Source: Tethya wilhelma (lineage: Eukaryota > Porifera > Demospongiae > Tethyida > Tethyidae). Taken from it: a DNA stretch of 64,000 bases. The translations under genes were made by a program, and so were the position numbers. Below, piece after piece: positions 10,907-23,100 of the stretch. Location: the NCBI GenBank assembly GCA_964030475.1, contig CAXIPT010000002.1, forward strand, positions 7,793,070 through 7,857,069, written 5' to 3'. Below the pieces are notes generated by a model. It saw nothing but the letters and a program-made list of their open reading frames with translations. It was not told the DNA's origin and made no database searches. How positions within the stretch are numbered: the first letter of the stretch is position 1; every line of letters starts with the position of its first letter.

Positions 10907-13090
10907 TTAATCTTTATAGTCTTGGCATAATGGTAAGTACTCCAATAATTCCAGTTCCTCACTAGCAACATCCTCAGAAGCACACCAACATATTGCTTCA
11001 AAGTCACAAGAGTAATAAAGTTTTTCGATGGGATCACCACACTTGTGATCTTTCACACAGACATTTTTCAGCCTTCCTGGTAGGTCAAGGTCTGAAATTA
11101 AACATTACACCACAAGTATATGATATATCATCTAGACACTTTCCCAGTTCTGTCAGTTCCTGATAATTCAGTTTGTGCTTACAGAACAATAATCTCCACA
11201 TATCACACTCTTCACACTGCACAAGCAGTCCAACGTTGTTGACATGTTGTTGGCTTGGGGAAAAACCAAGACTTTTTCTCGGAGCCTTTCTTGTTGCCAA
11301 CAATGATGGTCGATGCTCCTCACTTGTACACTCTCCATAGACATCATCAAAAGACTTATAGTGACCTTCATCACCAGGAATCGGATCAGGTAAGTAGTGA
11401 AGTTTAGAGAATGTTTCTTGGTTCATTCGAACAGGTTTACAGAACTCACAGGAAGGCAAGCCACATTTCTTTACTTGAAACGAATAGTGACGAGACTTGC
11501 AACAATGCTTGACAAACTCAATTACTTTGGGCTTCTTTTTGATTGCCTTCTTGGTTGTATCTTCTCTAGTAAGAGAGGACTCAATAAGCAGTAGCACTGA
11601 CCAAAACTCCTGTATCTCTTCCTCTGAAGCAGCCTCATATGGCTCGAAGCTCTTGCCCTTTAACTGGAGGCGCTTGAATATATCATGAAGTAAATCAATA
11701 GCTGGGAGTAGGGATGAGACAACTTCTGACCGATTCTTGTCTGCAGCTTGCCGCAATTGCTGTAAGTTGTTGCAATTTTTGATTGCTGACTCAAACTCCT
11801 CTGTCATTTTAGCCCTCATTATGCCAACACACTGCAAACCAATATTTAACAGACATAATTCTTTCAACGGGATTTTTTCATGAATGATTCGGTGCTGTAC
11901 GACAGGCCACGAGAAAATCCAGGTTGAGATTCAAGAAAAGTGCTATCAGTGAAAGTTGTACTGATATATAAGTAAGCCTATGGTCAGGTCCTCCATCTGA
12001 ATAGATAAAAAGAATAGTACGATTACTGATTTGCTTCAACAAAAGAGAGTGTAATTCTACAGCATGACGTAAAGGAGACGAGGCTTCAAACACTGCATCT
12101 TTCAAGGCTACAAACACTTGACCTGTATACCACGATCCTTCGAACGTTTCTGGAATATCTACTTGCAGAACAACACTAGGTATTAAAGAGAATCGAGTGA
12201 AGTCATGATCGCCTACAGCAAAAGTTTCAGACTGAGATACAATCACTTGACGGCCACGTTCTGCTGCAGCTACTGGGTAGCCCGGCTCGCCTACTTTAAT
12301 TCGGTGCTTATCATCGATGCAAATGAATGTAGAAATGTCTCGATATTTGACAGCAAGTTCACGCTGATACCGAAAAAGGGCAGCACAATAGTGTTCATCG
12401 GGGTGTGATTTTCTAAACATTCTCTTCTGGACCACATGCTTCACCTTCAAACGTCCTGTGTAATGTTGAGCAGCCTTGGTATGTGGATTTCTTGGTGAAA
12501 AATTTAGTCTTACCCACGACTCCGATGGTATGGGGGTTTCAGGTGGGCATTTTTGAGTTACTTGAGCAATAAGGTCCCTAACTGAAATGGCTGTTGCCAT
12601 AAAACAAACATCTCCATGTCGTCTTTCTGGTACAGCTGTGCACTCTGATATGTACTCAATACACTTCTCCCAAAATACATCATACTTGCTTTTCCGGCCT
12701 TCATTTAATTCCCGAAGATCAATTACGATATCTGGATCTTCAGAAGCAAGCACTTCTTTCACTCTTTCATCAACTTCTTCACTGCTTGTACGTGACACAC
12801 TAGCATCTCGGGTTAGTTCTCGGTAGACTCCCCTAAGCACATATGGCTTGACTCCATCCATGAGCAATCCAAAATGGCTTATGAACTCTCGCTTCATCGC
12901 TCTTGTGTGGTACACTGGTAGTTGATCCATCAGCTTCATCACAACTTGTTGATTCACAGACAGAGATGCCTCAAGAGAACAGCTCTCAGGTAGCCTCCAC
13001 ACAAAATTATGATTCAACACACTACCTCCTGGTGTGTATACATACAGCATGCTTGAAACCGAAAGACCTTTCTCCAGATCTTTCATATAC
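10907..13090 (-). pseudogene. DDE transposase, exon 2 with catalytic core (stop codon and frameshifts)
   Basis: It starts YMKDLEKGLSVSSMLYVYTP after the intron. Candidate catalytic residues: first Asp in ICIDDKHRIKVGEPG, second Asp in IYSDGGPDHRLTYISVQ, and Glu in NPVER just after a TGA at 11878 that stands where Trp is likely. About ten codons later a one-base deletion shifts the frame into LNIGLQCVGIMR. The C-terminal part has Cys pairs (CGLPSCEFC, CEECDMW) suggesting zinc binding. A last frameshift near 11088 leads into RLKNVCVKDHKCGDPIEKLY and ends at TAA 10907. The enzyme cannot be made from this copy as it stands. Confidence 0.7.
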
Positions 13091-13106
13091 CTAGACATCA
13101 GTAGTT

Positions 13107-13146
<40 letters not shown>

Positions 13147-13364
13147 AATAAGACTCATTAGACAGCAATTAAGGCATGACCAACAACCTGGGTCATGTAG
13201 CAATCAAAACATGGTGTGGCTTGGTACACAAAATAAAGCAACTATAGGACAGCAAATTTCTATCTTCTTGTTCAAAGATAAGACCTATATCATGTCTATG
13301 TCAAAGCTCCTATGACATCTACAATGCTGTATTGTGAGACACACACACACACACACACACACAC
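13091..13364 (-). other. transposase intron bordered by TG microsatellites
   Basis: On the minus strand the donor is CAG|GTGTGTG and the acceptor TGTCTAG|GTATATG. The 274-bp intron starts directly with one TG tract (13338-13364) and has a second (13113-13144) shortly before the acceptor. Splicing keeps the coding phase. This intron is predicted from phase and consensus only. Confidence 0.6.
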
Positions 13365-14320
13365 CTGTATCGCTGTCTCCTGTTGCTTGGTGCAAAATCT
13401 GCAATGTCGATGGGAATGTACGGATCCTTCATCTTCAGTGCTTCATCAATTGGCTGAAGAGATGATGGAATTGTTGCAATCTTGGGTAGGTAGTCCAAAT
13501 GAGAGGAGTCACTTGGTGTAGCTGCTCAGTTCATGGTGCAGTTTCTGGTATTTGGTTTTTTCATTCAAGTAAGTGGCATAAGCATTTAGTGATCCAACCA
13601 GAGCCTCAACTTCTACAGCTAGTTCTTTAAACGCTTCTTTTTTGAACCAGCTTGCTTGCAGCTTCTCTTGAAGTATTAATGCATGCTTGTTGAGCTCTGA
13701 ACGACTCAGATTTCCCTTTGGCCGTTTCCGATGCTTGTGTGATTCAGGACGATTGTATCCTGTAAACTTCTTGGCAAACAGCTCAGGAATTTTAGGAGCT
13801 TTCTCAGCAATCGTGTCTTGATGGCCATCCACATACCACAGTGCATCCCGTAGTGCTCTTAAAAAGGGGATGCCATACACTGTTGGATCATTCCACTTGA
13901 TGCCCATCTCCTTCATCAGACCTAGTAGATCGTTGTACATGCGATCTCTCCCATCTCTGACAGGCTGAGGGAAAGGAAGACCATTGTCTCCGAGCTGCTG
14001 TCGCCTTTGAGCAGCAGCCATGATCGTAAATGCATTAACAGTAGTACTTGTACAAGGACTCTGAGAACTCACTGATATTTCCACCATGAATTTCACGTAG
14101 TTACCAAACTGTGAACACACTCTTGAAACGACATGATCATTGCCTATACTCATGAGAGAATCTTTCTTTGAACCAACGAAAGTACATTTTTCAGCTCTTT
14201 TCAAGTCATCAGTCACTTCAATGATGTCAAAAGAACCGGCTTGAATCCTTTCAAACAGTTGGGCAAACGTGAGTTCCTCATTATTCAGTTCAATAATGCT
14301 CCAAGGAACCCTAAACTAGC
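13365..14320 (-). pseudogene. DDE transposase, exon 1 (frameshifted)
   Basis: The frame opens after a TAG near 14325 and reads VPWSIIELNNEELTFAQLFE, then DIIEVTDDLKRAEKCTFVG. It continues through a stretch rich in Lys and Arg (HKHRKRPKGNLSRSELNKHA) and a helical region to a stop at 13509. The coding signal carries on in the next frame (DYLPKIATIPSSLQPIDEA, then KMKDPYIPIDIADFAPSN) to CGATACAG at 13365, where GTGTGT begins. So one frameshift lies near 13520. The exon joins exon 2 in phase: CGA TAC AG + G TAT ATG gives RYRYM. The translation start is not fixed; no ATG lies at the opening of the frame. Confidence 0.65.
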
Positions 14321-14624
14321 CACAACTTGAACTGTCAAGAGCATAACTGTCTTCGTGCGGCCTTGCAAACGGTACGGAGCTTAGTAGTTTTACCATGTGC
14401 TTGTGCGGTTAGGAGCACGTGACCTCTTATTAGCGAATGCATGCGACCTATTAACTCAATAATAACGCTTGATGCGGTGACCCGGAAGGGATGCGGGCGG
14501 TGGACAGGAAACAAGTATTCTACTAAGCCCAGCCTAATTATGCACCCTAGCAAATTGTCTAAAGTTATGGTAGAGTTTTGTATCCAGTAGTAGTGGAAAT
14601 AACAGAATTATCTGACAGAAACAC

Positions 14625-16165
14625 ATAAATTCTAAATAATGCACACTTGTATGTGTTGAAAGGGTGGTCAATTTGATTTTTCTAGTAGCTAATGAATTAT
14701 TTATGAGTATAGAAATTATACAGAGAAAGCGCTTTTCATCTTATATCTAGAGAGAGGTAAATAACTGGTTTAGGACAAAAACAAGTTTTTTATTAAGCCT
14801 TTGTGTGGGCATCAGTACATGCCGACAGGGTTACGGTAGTTGTTTTGTGTGTGCGTCCGTCTGTTACTGGATAATCTGAAGAATGGCAGAACAGGTCTCT
14901 ATGGCAATGACGTCAATTACCACTCTCCGAGATCAATGGCAATATACCTCCAGTTACTATCCACTTGTCCACTGCTCAAATGTATGCATAAAATTGTGTG
15001 GAAGTGGAGAAAGTGAACATGATGAACTTTGGAGCTAATTTATAATCATAATAACATGCATGCATGCACTAGCTTACGTTCCTGAATCAAAGAAATATGT
15101 GTAGTATAAAGCGCTGTAGTTTCTGAGATCTGAGGCTTTTGTTTTTTTCACGCTTAGCTTTAAAAACCCACCCATTGATCACACCCTGCATGTGTAGTGT
15201 GCGTTATCTAGTAGAGCTCAGTTTGTGCTTGTGCTTGTGTTTGGCCTAGGTGGTGCAACAGATTATTATTCAATTGATTGCAAGTCTCATAAAGTAGTTT
15301 GTATGAACATAACATTTTTTAAAACTAAGCAAGATGAATCTATGTTCATCGCCCTTCAGTTGACTACATGACTGACGACTGAGTCCTAAATCAAATTGAC
15401 GTTGATCAGCACTGGTGTTACATCTTAATATGTGAAATGAGCACATGATCAGTATTTGTTAATTTTATTACAATTCACTAAGCTGACTATATAGACTGGC
15501 CATATACTGTGCATCGTGTGCATCTTGTTGCTCTGTTTCTGTGGTAATTTAGCTAATTACCCTAAGTCAGTTTGCGTACGGCATGCTTTTTCACGTCATG
15601 AAAGATTATACTGGTCATGTATATACATCTAGTGGTTAAGATCTGGTTTGGAAGCCGACTATAGTGTCTATGAATAGTAGAGTATACTGTGCTATTGCAA
15701 TGCCTCTGAGCTCGATGGTAAAAGCAATCAACTAGAAAACCTGGGTTCTAATCCCAGCTAGATCTCAAGCAGTTAGCTTGACTAGGCAGATAGATAAGTT
15801 ACCAGATGCATGAATTGCAATATGTACGCAGTGCATGCTAGTGGAGTCCGCAAAGGTTTGTTCACCATTGGTGCCTTCATTCATTCAAGAAATTAGCTTT
15901 TGAAAGTAAGCACTCTCGGACAAAAATTGGTGCAAGATAAAAGTATATGAGAAGAAGAAGATTAAGAAAATTGGATGTTTGACATAATATTTAGTTTGAT
16001 ACTTTAGTATAAGCCATATTTTTAGGCTTGTTGGAAAGAAAATGAGCCAACTGTAGAAGCCTTTTGATGCCAAGTGCTTATTTTTTGCAGAGTGAATATT
16101 GTGCTAATAACGGGCCATCCGTGCCATTCCTATGTACCCAATACAACCATACTGGAAATAAGAAT
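14625..16165 (+). repeat. group 2 body split by a SINE-like insertion
   Basis: 14625-14803 resembles the start of the group 2 body (AATGCACACTTG, then AAGCGCTTTTC and the TATCTAG block). 15890-16165 resembles its second half (AAGAAGAAG tract, GCCTTTTGATGCCAAG, CGGGCCATCCGTGCCATTCCT). The terminal hairpin is decayed (CCCAATACAACCATACTGG). The intervening 1.08 kb is a different repeat, so this is an old copy with a later insertion. Confidence 0.6.
14806..15885 (+). repeat. SINE-like repeat inserted in a group 2 composite
   Basis: It shares ordered blocks with 5690-6360. Near its end 15708-15719 (GAGCTCGATGG) and 15744-15754 (GGTTCTAATCC) resemble tRNA A and B boxes at tRNA-like spacing, followed by AGCTAGATCTCAA. 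I do not see a foldable cloverleaf, so it is a tRNA-derived repeat at most. Confidence 0.45.
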
Positions 16166-16169
16166 GGTA

Positions 16170-16516
16170 GTACTGGGAATAGGAATGGCTACATCATAAC
16201 AAACAAAATAGTAAAGGTGGTCTATTGAGTGAATTAAAGTTTATTCCTAGGTAACTATGTCATATGAAGGACACATAGAAATGAACTTTTCACTCTATCT
16301 GATTATCATTCCCATTGTGTTTGCTCAATTTTTACATTTCTAACTTTTTTTTGTACTAGCTACTTGTTATTAATAGTTCTTATGCACCTATAGTACTTTA
16401 AGAGAGGGCAATCAAGTTAGTTATAAATTATTATATGTGGCAAAGCTTTCTATAGTATGGGAACAGTTATTATTGTATCAACTATATATGAGTTCCCACT
16501 TCCTATCATATGTAAG
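16170..16516. other. no recognisable gene
   Basis: AT-rich single-copy sequence between the decayed group 2 hairpin and the start of the right inverted-repeat arm. Confidence 0.5.
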
Positions 16517-16666
16517 TTAGTAGGAATTGACCAAGCCCCATGTCTCATATACCCAATACATTAGATGTTCATGTTTTTGATATTCAGTCAATGACATAAT
16601 ATAATATAGGCACCGATGGTGCACAAGCCTCAGCACACTCAACTAGCTAGCACACTTGTATATATT

Positions 16667-17654
16667 ACAAGTAGTAAAAAATCATAAAAATGAGAAGTGT
16701 AGGAATGGGCAGTGAGGTAAAAAGCAATGAAGCAAGGCAAGTCTCTGAATTTCGGCTCATGACTACTTCATTTGACGAGTCAATTCAGTGGCAAGTTCGA
16801 ATTTCATCATTCAATATTACTATCAGTCATTTGGTCAATGCCGCAAGCAATAACTTGACTAATTTTGATAAAGTGACAAGCATGTAGAATGTAGGTACAC
16901 AGTAACGTATGAGAGTTGGGTACAAAAAATGAAGTAGTCATGTGCCGAAATTCAGACTTGCAATTGCCTTCTTTCATTGCTTTTTACCGCACTGCCCATT
17001 CCTACGCTTCTCATTTTTATGAAATTTTTTACTACTTGTTCATTTACTTTTTTTAAACACTAAGGTGCTCAATTGAATGGAGACAGTCACATAGCAGAGA
17101 CTAGTGTCTCTACAAAAAGCAGATGTGTACATTGGATGCGCATGCGCATTATATGCATGCAACCACATGTTCTATTGACGACCTTTACCTACATAAAAAT
17201 CTAACTAAATTGACGACATTTACCTACATCAAAAGGCTAAATAAACAGTACAGTATTTTATATCAAGAGTTTAAAAGCTGCCTAGATTTTGTTTGCTGCC
17301 TTTTCGCCAGCAAACAAGTCGAAAAGGACATAATGTGCAAGAAATGAAATCCCACTATAATTATGATCAAAGTTGGCTCAATGCCTTTTGTTTGTCTGGA
17401 AATCGCGTTCAAGTAAGTCAGTTAGGAAGGAAAGGAAGAACAAAATTGCACTCTTGTGGCTTCTCGCCAGCGCTCTCTCCAGAAACTTTCTTCCTGTTTT
17501 CTTGGTTAATACAGTAAGTAAACTGTCTGGGGGAGGCTATTAAATGCATCTGAAGGCTTAGCTTTCTTTCCCTAAAACTTTATAAGCATGAACATTTTGT
17601 ATTGTGTCAATGGGACAGTCGGCCCATTCCTACTATACGTACTACCGTACGTAT
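16667..17654 (-). repeat. hairpin/palindrome composite, group 1, right arm
   Basis: The palindrome 16667-17039 has ACAAGTAG and CTACTTGT tips with TAGGAATGG near the left tip. The body runs 17040-17634. The hairpin 17635-17654 has stem ATACGTAC, loop TACC, GTACGTAT. It matches 6398-7378 in reverse with many small differences. Confidence 0.7.
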
Positions 17655-17689
17655 GATTGCATAATTAGTGTATCATAGCTACATGCAAG

Positions 17690-18263
17690 TTCATTGGAAA
17701 ATAAATTTTGAGATCTAGTTAGGATTCAAACCAGGTATGAGGTTGCACATTCTGTCACTTGCAAACTGTGATGCAGCAGCGCAAATCAGACTATGAACCA
17801 GATGAGCAATGCTATGAGGAATGCTCAGCTGTTGTCAGATGCTTTTGAGCAAACCTATATGGGCTACCTGAATTATGAATTATTATTAATTATTGAATCA
17901 GTATGTAAATTCACTGACACAACTAACTTGTGAGCTCAGATTTATGCTTGTAATCAATTGAGTTATATACTTACCTGTGCAAGCACCTAAGCCAATTAAT
18001 AAGCACATCATATCCAGAGGCTTAGAGCCAGAGCTCTGTGATATCTGAAGCCAACTTTATTCCTAGATAACGCACACTATTCGTGGGGTGTAATTGTTGG
18101 GTGTGGTTTTGAAGATAAGCGTTTACAGAAGCACAAAACCTCATATCTCAGAAACTACAATGTATTGCAAGATTCTACATAACTTTTTTCAAGATAATTT
18201 CGATTCATGAAAGTAAGTACTTGGAGCTGCCTTTCTTCAGATCCTGTATTAGACAATGTATGC

Positions 18264-18299
<36 letters not shown>

Positions 18300-18330
18300 C
18301 TACCGTAGTCCTCTGCATGTGCTGAGGCTT
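17690..18330 (-). repeat. SINE-like dispersed repeat (right arm)
   Basis: Reverse counterpart of 5690-6360. Differences include missing short segments around the B-box-like GGTTTGAATCC and a CA microsatellite (18266-18299) near the other end. Confidence 0.45.
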
Positions 18331-18332
18331 AA

Positions 18333-18593
18333 GGCCATCATACACTGTGCAACATTATTGCATGCAACACATTGCATGCAATATGTTGCACAGTGTATGT
18401 TGCCAAAAACTATTGCATGCAACATGTTGCAAGGTGTTGCACGAAGTAGAAAGGCCTTCAACTTCATGCAACATGTTGCATGAAACATTTGAACATAATA
18501 TTACATAATCAAAACCAACATACACCGTGCAACATTGTTGTATGCAAGTTGTATCAATGTTGCATGAAAATGTTGCACAGTGTATGATGGGCT
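18333..18593. mobile_element. 261-bp TTAA-flanked MITE
   Basis: It is flanked by TTAA at 18329-18332 and 18594-18597. The ends are inverted: GGCCATCATACACTGTGCAA on the left, TTGCACAGTGTATGATGGGC near the right end. The interior is rich in TGTTGCATGCAA-type palindromes. The matching place in the left arm (5685-5688) has one TTAA and no insert, so the empty site is in the same window. TTAA duplication is typical of piggyBac and Kolobok elements; there is no coding capacity. Confidence 0.85.
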
Positions 18594-18927
18594 TTAATTA
18601 TACTACAACAAAACAATGACAGCTGTTTGAATTGAGGCCACATGCACCTACATCTACACACATATACATCTAAATATGGTAAGCATTGTAGTGAATTATA
18701 GTAGGTCACAAGATTTGTATACCATAAGAGTAAAACCAGTGAAATCAACTCGAATATCTCTACACAGTCAGCTATGGAGAGGCTATAGTTATATTGTTGT
18801 AAGACTGCCTGAAGCCAATTACATTCATGACTTAAAATTATACAGTTGCTACAACAGACTGGTAGCTATACATAAACAGGAATAAGGTAATTTATAAGTC
18901 TAAGCTATTTAAATTGTGATACTTGTC

Positions 18928-19880
18928 ATATGTACGGTAGTACGTATAGTAGGAATGGGCCGACTGTCCCATAGACACAATACAAAATGTTGGTCACTAT
19001 AAAAATCTAGTCAAACAAAATTAAACATTCAAAGTTGCTCAGAGGCTCTCACTGGCAGATTACCAATAGCATGCAAGGCCTAAGGCTCACAAAAACTCAC
19101 CTCAGCACTCGTAGAGAGTGCTAGTGGGAAGCCACCATAGTGCCATTTTTGTTCTCAAATGTTCGTACGTACGTACGTACTTACGTACTTCCTAACTGAC
19201 TTACTTGAAAAGGATTTCTAGAGAACCAGAATGTGTTGAGCCAACTTTGATAGTACGAAGTAAGTTTTTTTCATAGACCTGTACTACATTCCTTGATACC
19301 ACAAATATGCCTAAACAAAAACTAGAAAGCTTAGAAACTTAGTAATTCATGTACTACAATTCAGCTATCTTGTAGGTAGAGTTCAAAGGTCATTATTCAG
19401 TGGCATTATTGTGTGCATACACATTAGCCTCTCACAGCTTAATAAAGTGTATGATTGTTGTAGCTGCTAGTCAAGCTTTTTGTAGTGACTAACCAGTCTC
19501 TGATAGTCTCCACACTGTAGTGTTGAAAAAAGTGAATTAACAAGTAGTAAAAATTTCAAAAAAATAATTAGTGTAGGAATGGGCAGTGCAGTAAAAAGTA
19601 TGTCTCAATTTTGGCACATGACTACTTCATTTCTATACCCAACTCTTGCCCGGCAGTCCAGTATAAGTTACCTGTCTGTTTTAGTTTACTCCACTGCTTA
19701 GCCAACTGAGTAATAAGCTATGGTATACTATTGTACAGCTCGTTGCATTTATGACACTGGGGATCCATATGAGGGATCAAGAATAAAAATGAAGTAGTCA
19801 TGTGCGAAATTGAGACATCCCTTGTTCCAATACTTTTACCACACTACACTACTTATTTTTTTGAAATTTTTACTACTTGT
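18928..19880 (+). repeat. hairpin/palindrome composite, group 1, right arm inner copy
   Basis: Exact reverse of 4402-5354: hairpin 18928-18947 (ATATGTAC, loop GGTA, GTACGTAT), body, then palindrome 19540-19880. It lies just upstream of the beta-helix gene start, so it may contribute upstream sequence to that gene. Confidence 0.7.
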
Positions 19881-20182
19881 TTATTATAAAGTACTAAAAT
19901 TTAGTTACTAATAATTTTTTTGCATGCATTATCTAATATCTCCCTGCTCTGTTTAATTTTTAATTGCCATACCTCCCATTTCAAACTCTAAAACTAAATT
20001 TAAGATCTGCTTTTATATTACCATTCTGTAGACTAGCTATTATTATATATTTTCTAGGCATTATAGTCTATACGTTTTTTCAATCAAACTACACATTAAT
20101 TTGCCTTTTAGAGTCTGTTGCAGCATTAACCCAACAATTTCTACATGCAACTATACAGCAGTTTGCATTGTATTTTGGTAGT

Positions 20183-23100
20183 ATGGAAGGAACTCTATTT
20201 AAGGTACTGCTAACAATAGTGGCTTGGTATATAGTACTCATATCTGCTGAGACCTACTATGTCACACCATCAAATACCCCATGTTCTGAAGATGTGCCTT
20301 GTTTCACTCTCCCCCAGTATGCTAACAAATCTAGCAACTACTTTGCCTCCAACACCACTCTTATCTTTCTACCTGGGAACCACAGCCTTGATCTGGAGCT
20401 TTCCTTTCAATATATCACAGTTCTGTCCTTTGAATTTAATGCAACCTCTCAATCTGGTACATCAATCACCTGCTATGAGTCTGCTAGGTTCAGATTTGAG
20501 TCAATCAGCATTGTTAGTATGAGAGGATTAGCACTTTTTGGGTGTGTGAATAATAAAGTCACCAAGGTTGGAGTCTTTACAGTGGAAGATTGTAGTTTTC
20601 ATGGTCAGGGACGTAATGGAACTGGACTGTATTTAGATGAGGTGTCCATTGCTAATATCACAAGAAGCTGTTTCTCTTCTAACACTGGTACAGAGATTTT
20701 AGAACCATTGTCAAATATAAAACGTGGAACTCAAGCTGGTGGGGCAATAATTTGTTTTAATATTACTCTGGCTATTACCATTTCGGACTGTATATTTCGA
20801 AATAACACTGTGACTGGTAGAGTTGGAGATTATGCATATGGTGGAGCAGTGTATGTATACTCAACTCTAAATATTATTATACTTAATACCACTCTGAATA
20901 ACAACACTGTAATTGGAGATAATGGTCATATGCATGGAGCTGGTGGAGGGGCACTGTATATTACATCAAGTTCTAATGTTACTATAGTCAATAGCACTCT
21001 CAACAACAACGCCTTAAGTGAAAATTACTCCTATTCAGTTAACTTTATTGGAGATATAGAAGTTAATGGAGCTGCATTGTCTGTTTCATCTAGTTCAAAT
21101 ATTACCATAGTCAATAGTTTTCTCAATGGCAACACTCTGACTGGCACTTCGACCTCGAATGGTGGAGCATTCAGTGCTCTTGATTGTTCTAATGTTACTA
21201 TAGTTAATAGCACTCTGAACAACAACACTGTGTCTGGCATATATTTAAAAACTGGAAATGGTGGAGCTTTGTATGCAAGAAGATCTAGTCACATTACTGT
21301 AGTTAATAGCACTCTCATTGGCAACACCATAAATGTACCTTTTCAAAATCCATATGCAGAGTCTATTGATTCAACAGCTGCTGGCGGAGCAGTGTATACA
21401 TCAGATACTACTTCTGTAACAATAATTGTGCATAGCACTCTAAGTAACAACAGTGTGATTGGGTATGGTGCAAATGGTGGAGCAGTATATGTTAACTCAA
21501 ATACTACTAATATAGTCAATAGCATCTTTAATGGCAACATTGCTACTGGTAAAGGAGATGCTGTTGGTGCTGGTGGAGCAATATATGTAACCAGTATAGG
21601 AGGTAGTATTGATTACATATCTATACACATGATTAGCAGCACTTTTACTAACAACAAGGTGATAGGAGATGGTGGAGCAGTATTTGCTTACAAAGGTGAT
21701 AATGGAACTATTAAATTAGATGTATTCAGTTCAAATTCTACTTTCAGTGACAACAGTTGCACAGGTAGTGGCTCAGTGTTTTACTTTGTAGAAGCAACAT
21801 TCAACAGCAGTGAATTTCTCAACATTCAAAACAATATAGCTGATACTAGTACCGCATTGTATGCCATACAAAGTACACTATATTTTTCTGGTAATACCAC
21901 AGTCATGAACAATTTTGGATCTTTGTTTGTTTACTCCAGCAATGTCACATTTGCCGGGTACACCAATATTGCTATGAATAACTTCAATCAGACTTTCAAT
22001 GTATTGGAAGAAGGAGGAGCAATAACTGCTTTTCAAAGCGTTATAGTTTTTGATGGTAGAATGAACCTCATGACCAACAAAGCCATAAGAGGTGGAGCTA
22101 TAGCAGCTACACGAAGTAAACTTTATGTTTATGGAGATGTTACCATATCTAACAATACTGCAGTGACCTCAGGCGGAGGCATCTATGCTTACCAGAGTGA
22201 ACTTAACTTCAACAATCACATCAATATTGGTAGAAACAATGCAACGTTTAAAGGTGGAGGTATTCATGCCATCAGGTCAACAGTAAGACTGACTACTGGA
22301 TCCAAAACTAACATTGTCAGCAATTATGCTAAAGAAGGAGGTGGAATGTATTTGGAAGGAAGTACTAAAATTTACATACTAAAAACAGAACTGGAACTGA
22401 ATTGTTTTATGAAGACTGCTTTACATTTGGACTTCAATACTGCTGACTATGGAGGGGCTGTGTATGTTTATGATAAAACCTCTGCTACTTGTTCAGCTAG
22501 TCTTTCCAGTGATAACCCAATCACCACTGATGAATGCTTTATTCAGGGAATAGACCTGTACAGATCAGTATTGTATCACAATGAAATTAAATCTTTAGCA
22601 GTGCTCAACACGTACTTCACTAACAATTCAGCTAGGCTAGCTGGAGATGTGCTCTATGGTGGGCTACTAGACAGGTGTAGAGCAAGTCCGTTTGCTGAGG
22701 TATTTCATAAATATGACAGTTTGTCTCCAAGTACATTAAGTGGAATAAGTTATCTTATCAACATTACTGATCTTGAAGCCCACGACTTCAACTCAACCAA
22801 AACGATATCATCCAAACCAGTTCGTGTTTGTTTCTGTAAAAACAACCAACCAGACTGCAGTTACGATCCTCAGCCAGAGTATGTTAGAAAGGGAGAGACA
22901 TTTACTGTGTCACTTGTGGCAGTCGACCATATCAACAACTCAATAGGATACAGTGTAATACATGCATCTGTGACAAAAGATGGAAAACTAGGTGAGGGAC
23001 ACTCTAGACAAAGAACTCATGAAGATGGTAGTTGTACTGATTTGACCTACAGCATTTTCTCTCAATACAAATCTTTGGAGCTTCATCTCTATGCTTTTGG

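Larger units (their letters stand above)
10653..14525 (-). mobile_element. 3.9 kb DNA transposon with DDE transposase relic
   Basis: The ends are inverted: CTTGTTTCCTGTCCAC at 10666-10681 on the plus strand and its complement GTGGACAGGAAACAAG at 14500-14515, with imperfect TAGTA extensions outside. GC-rich GCGGGCGG blocks sit just inside both ends. The interior holds one transposase gene on the minus strand (14320 to 10907) that fills the element. I could not identify a convincing target-site duplication. DDE chemistry is inferred from D, D and E motifs in the protein. The superfamily is not clear to me. Confidence 0.75.

Noticed and set aside
15700..15770. Genuine tRNA gene
   Set aside because: B box and a weak A box are present but no cloverleaf stems or acceptor pairing could be formed.
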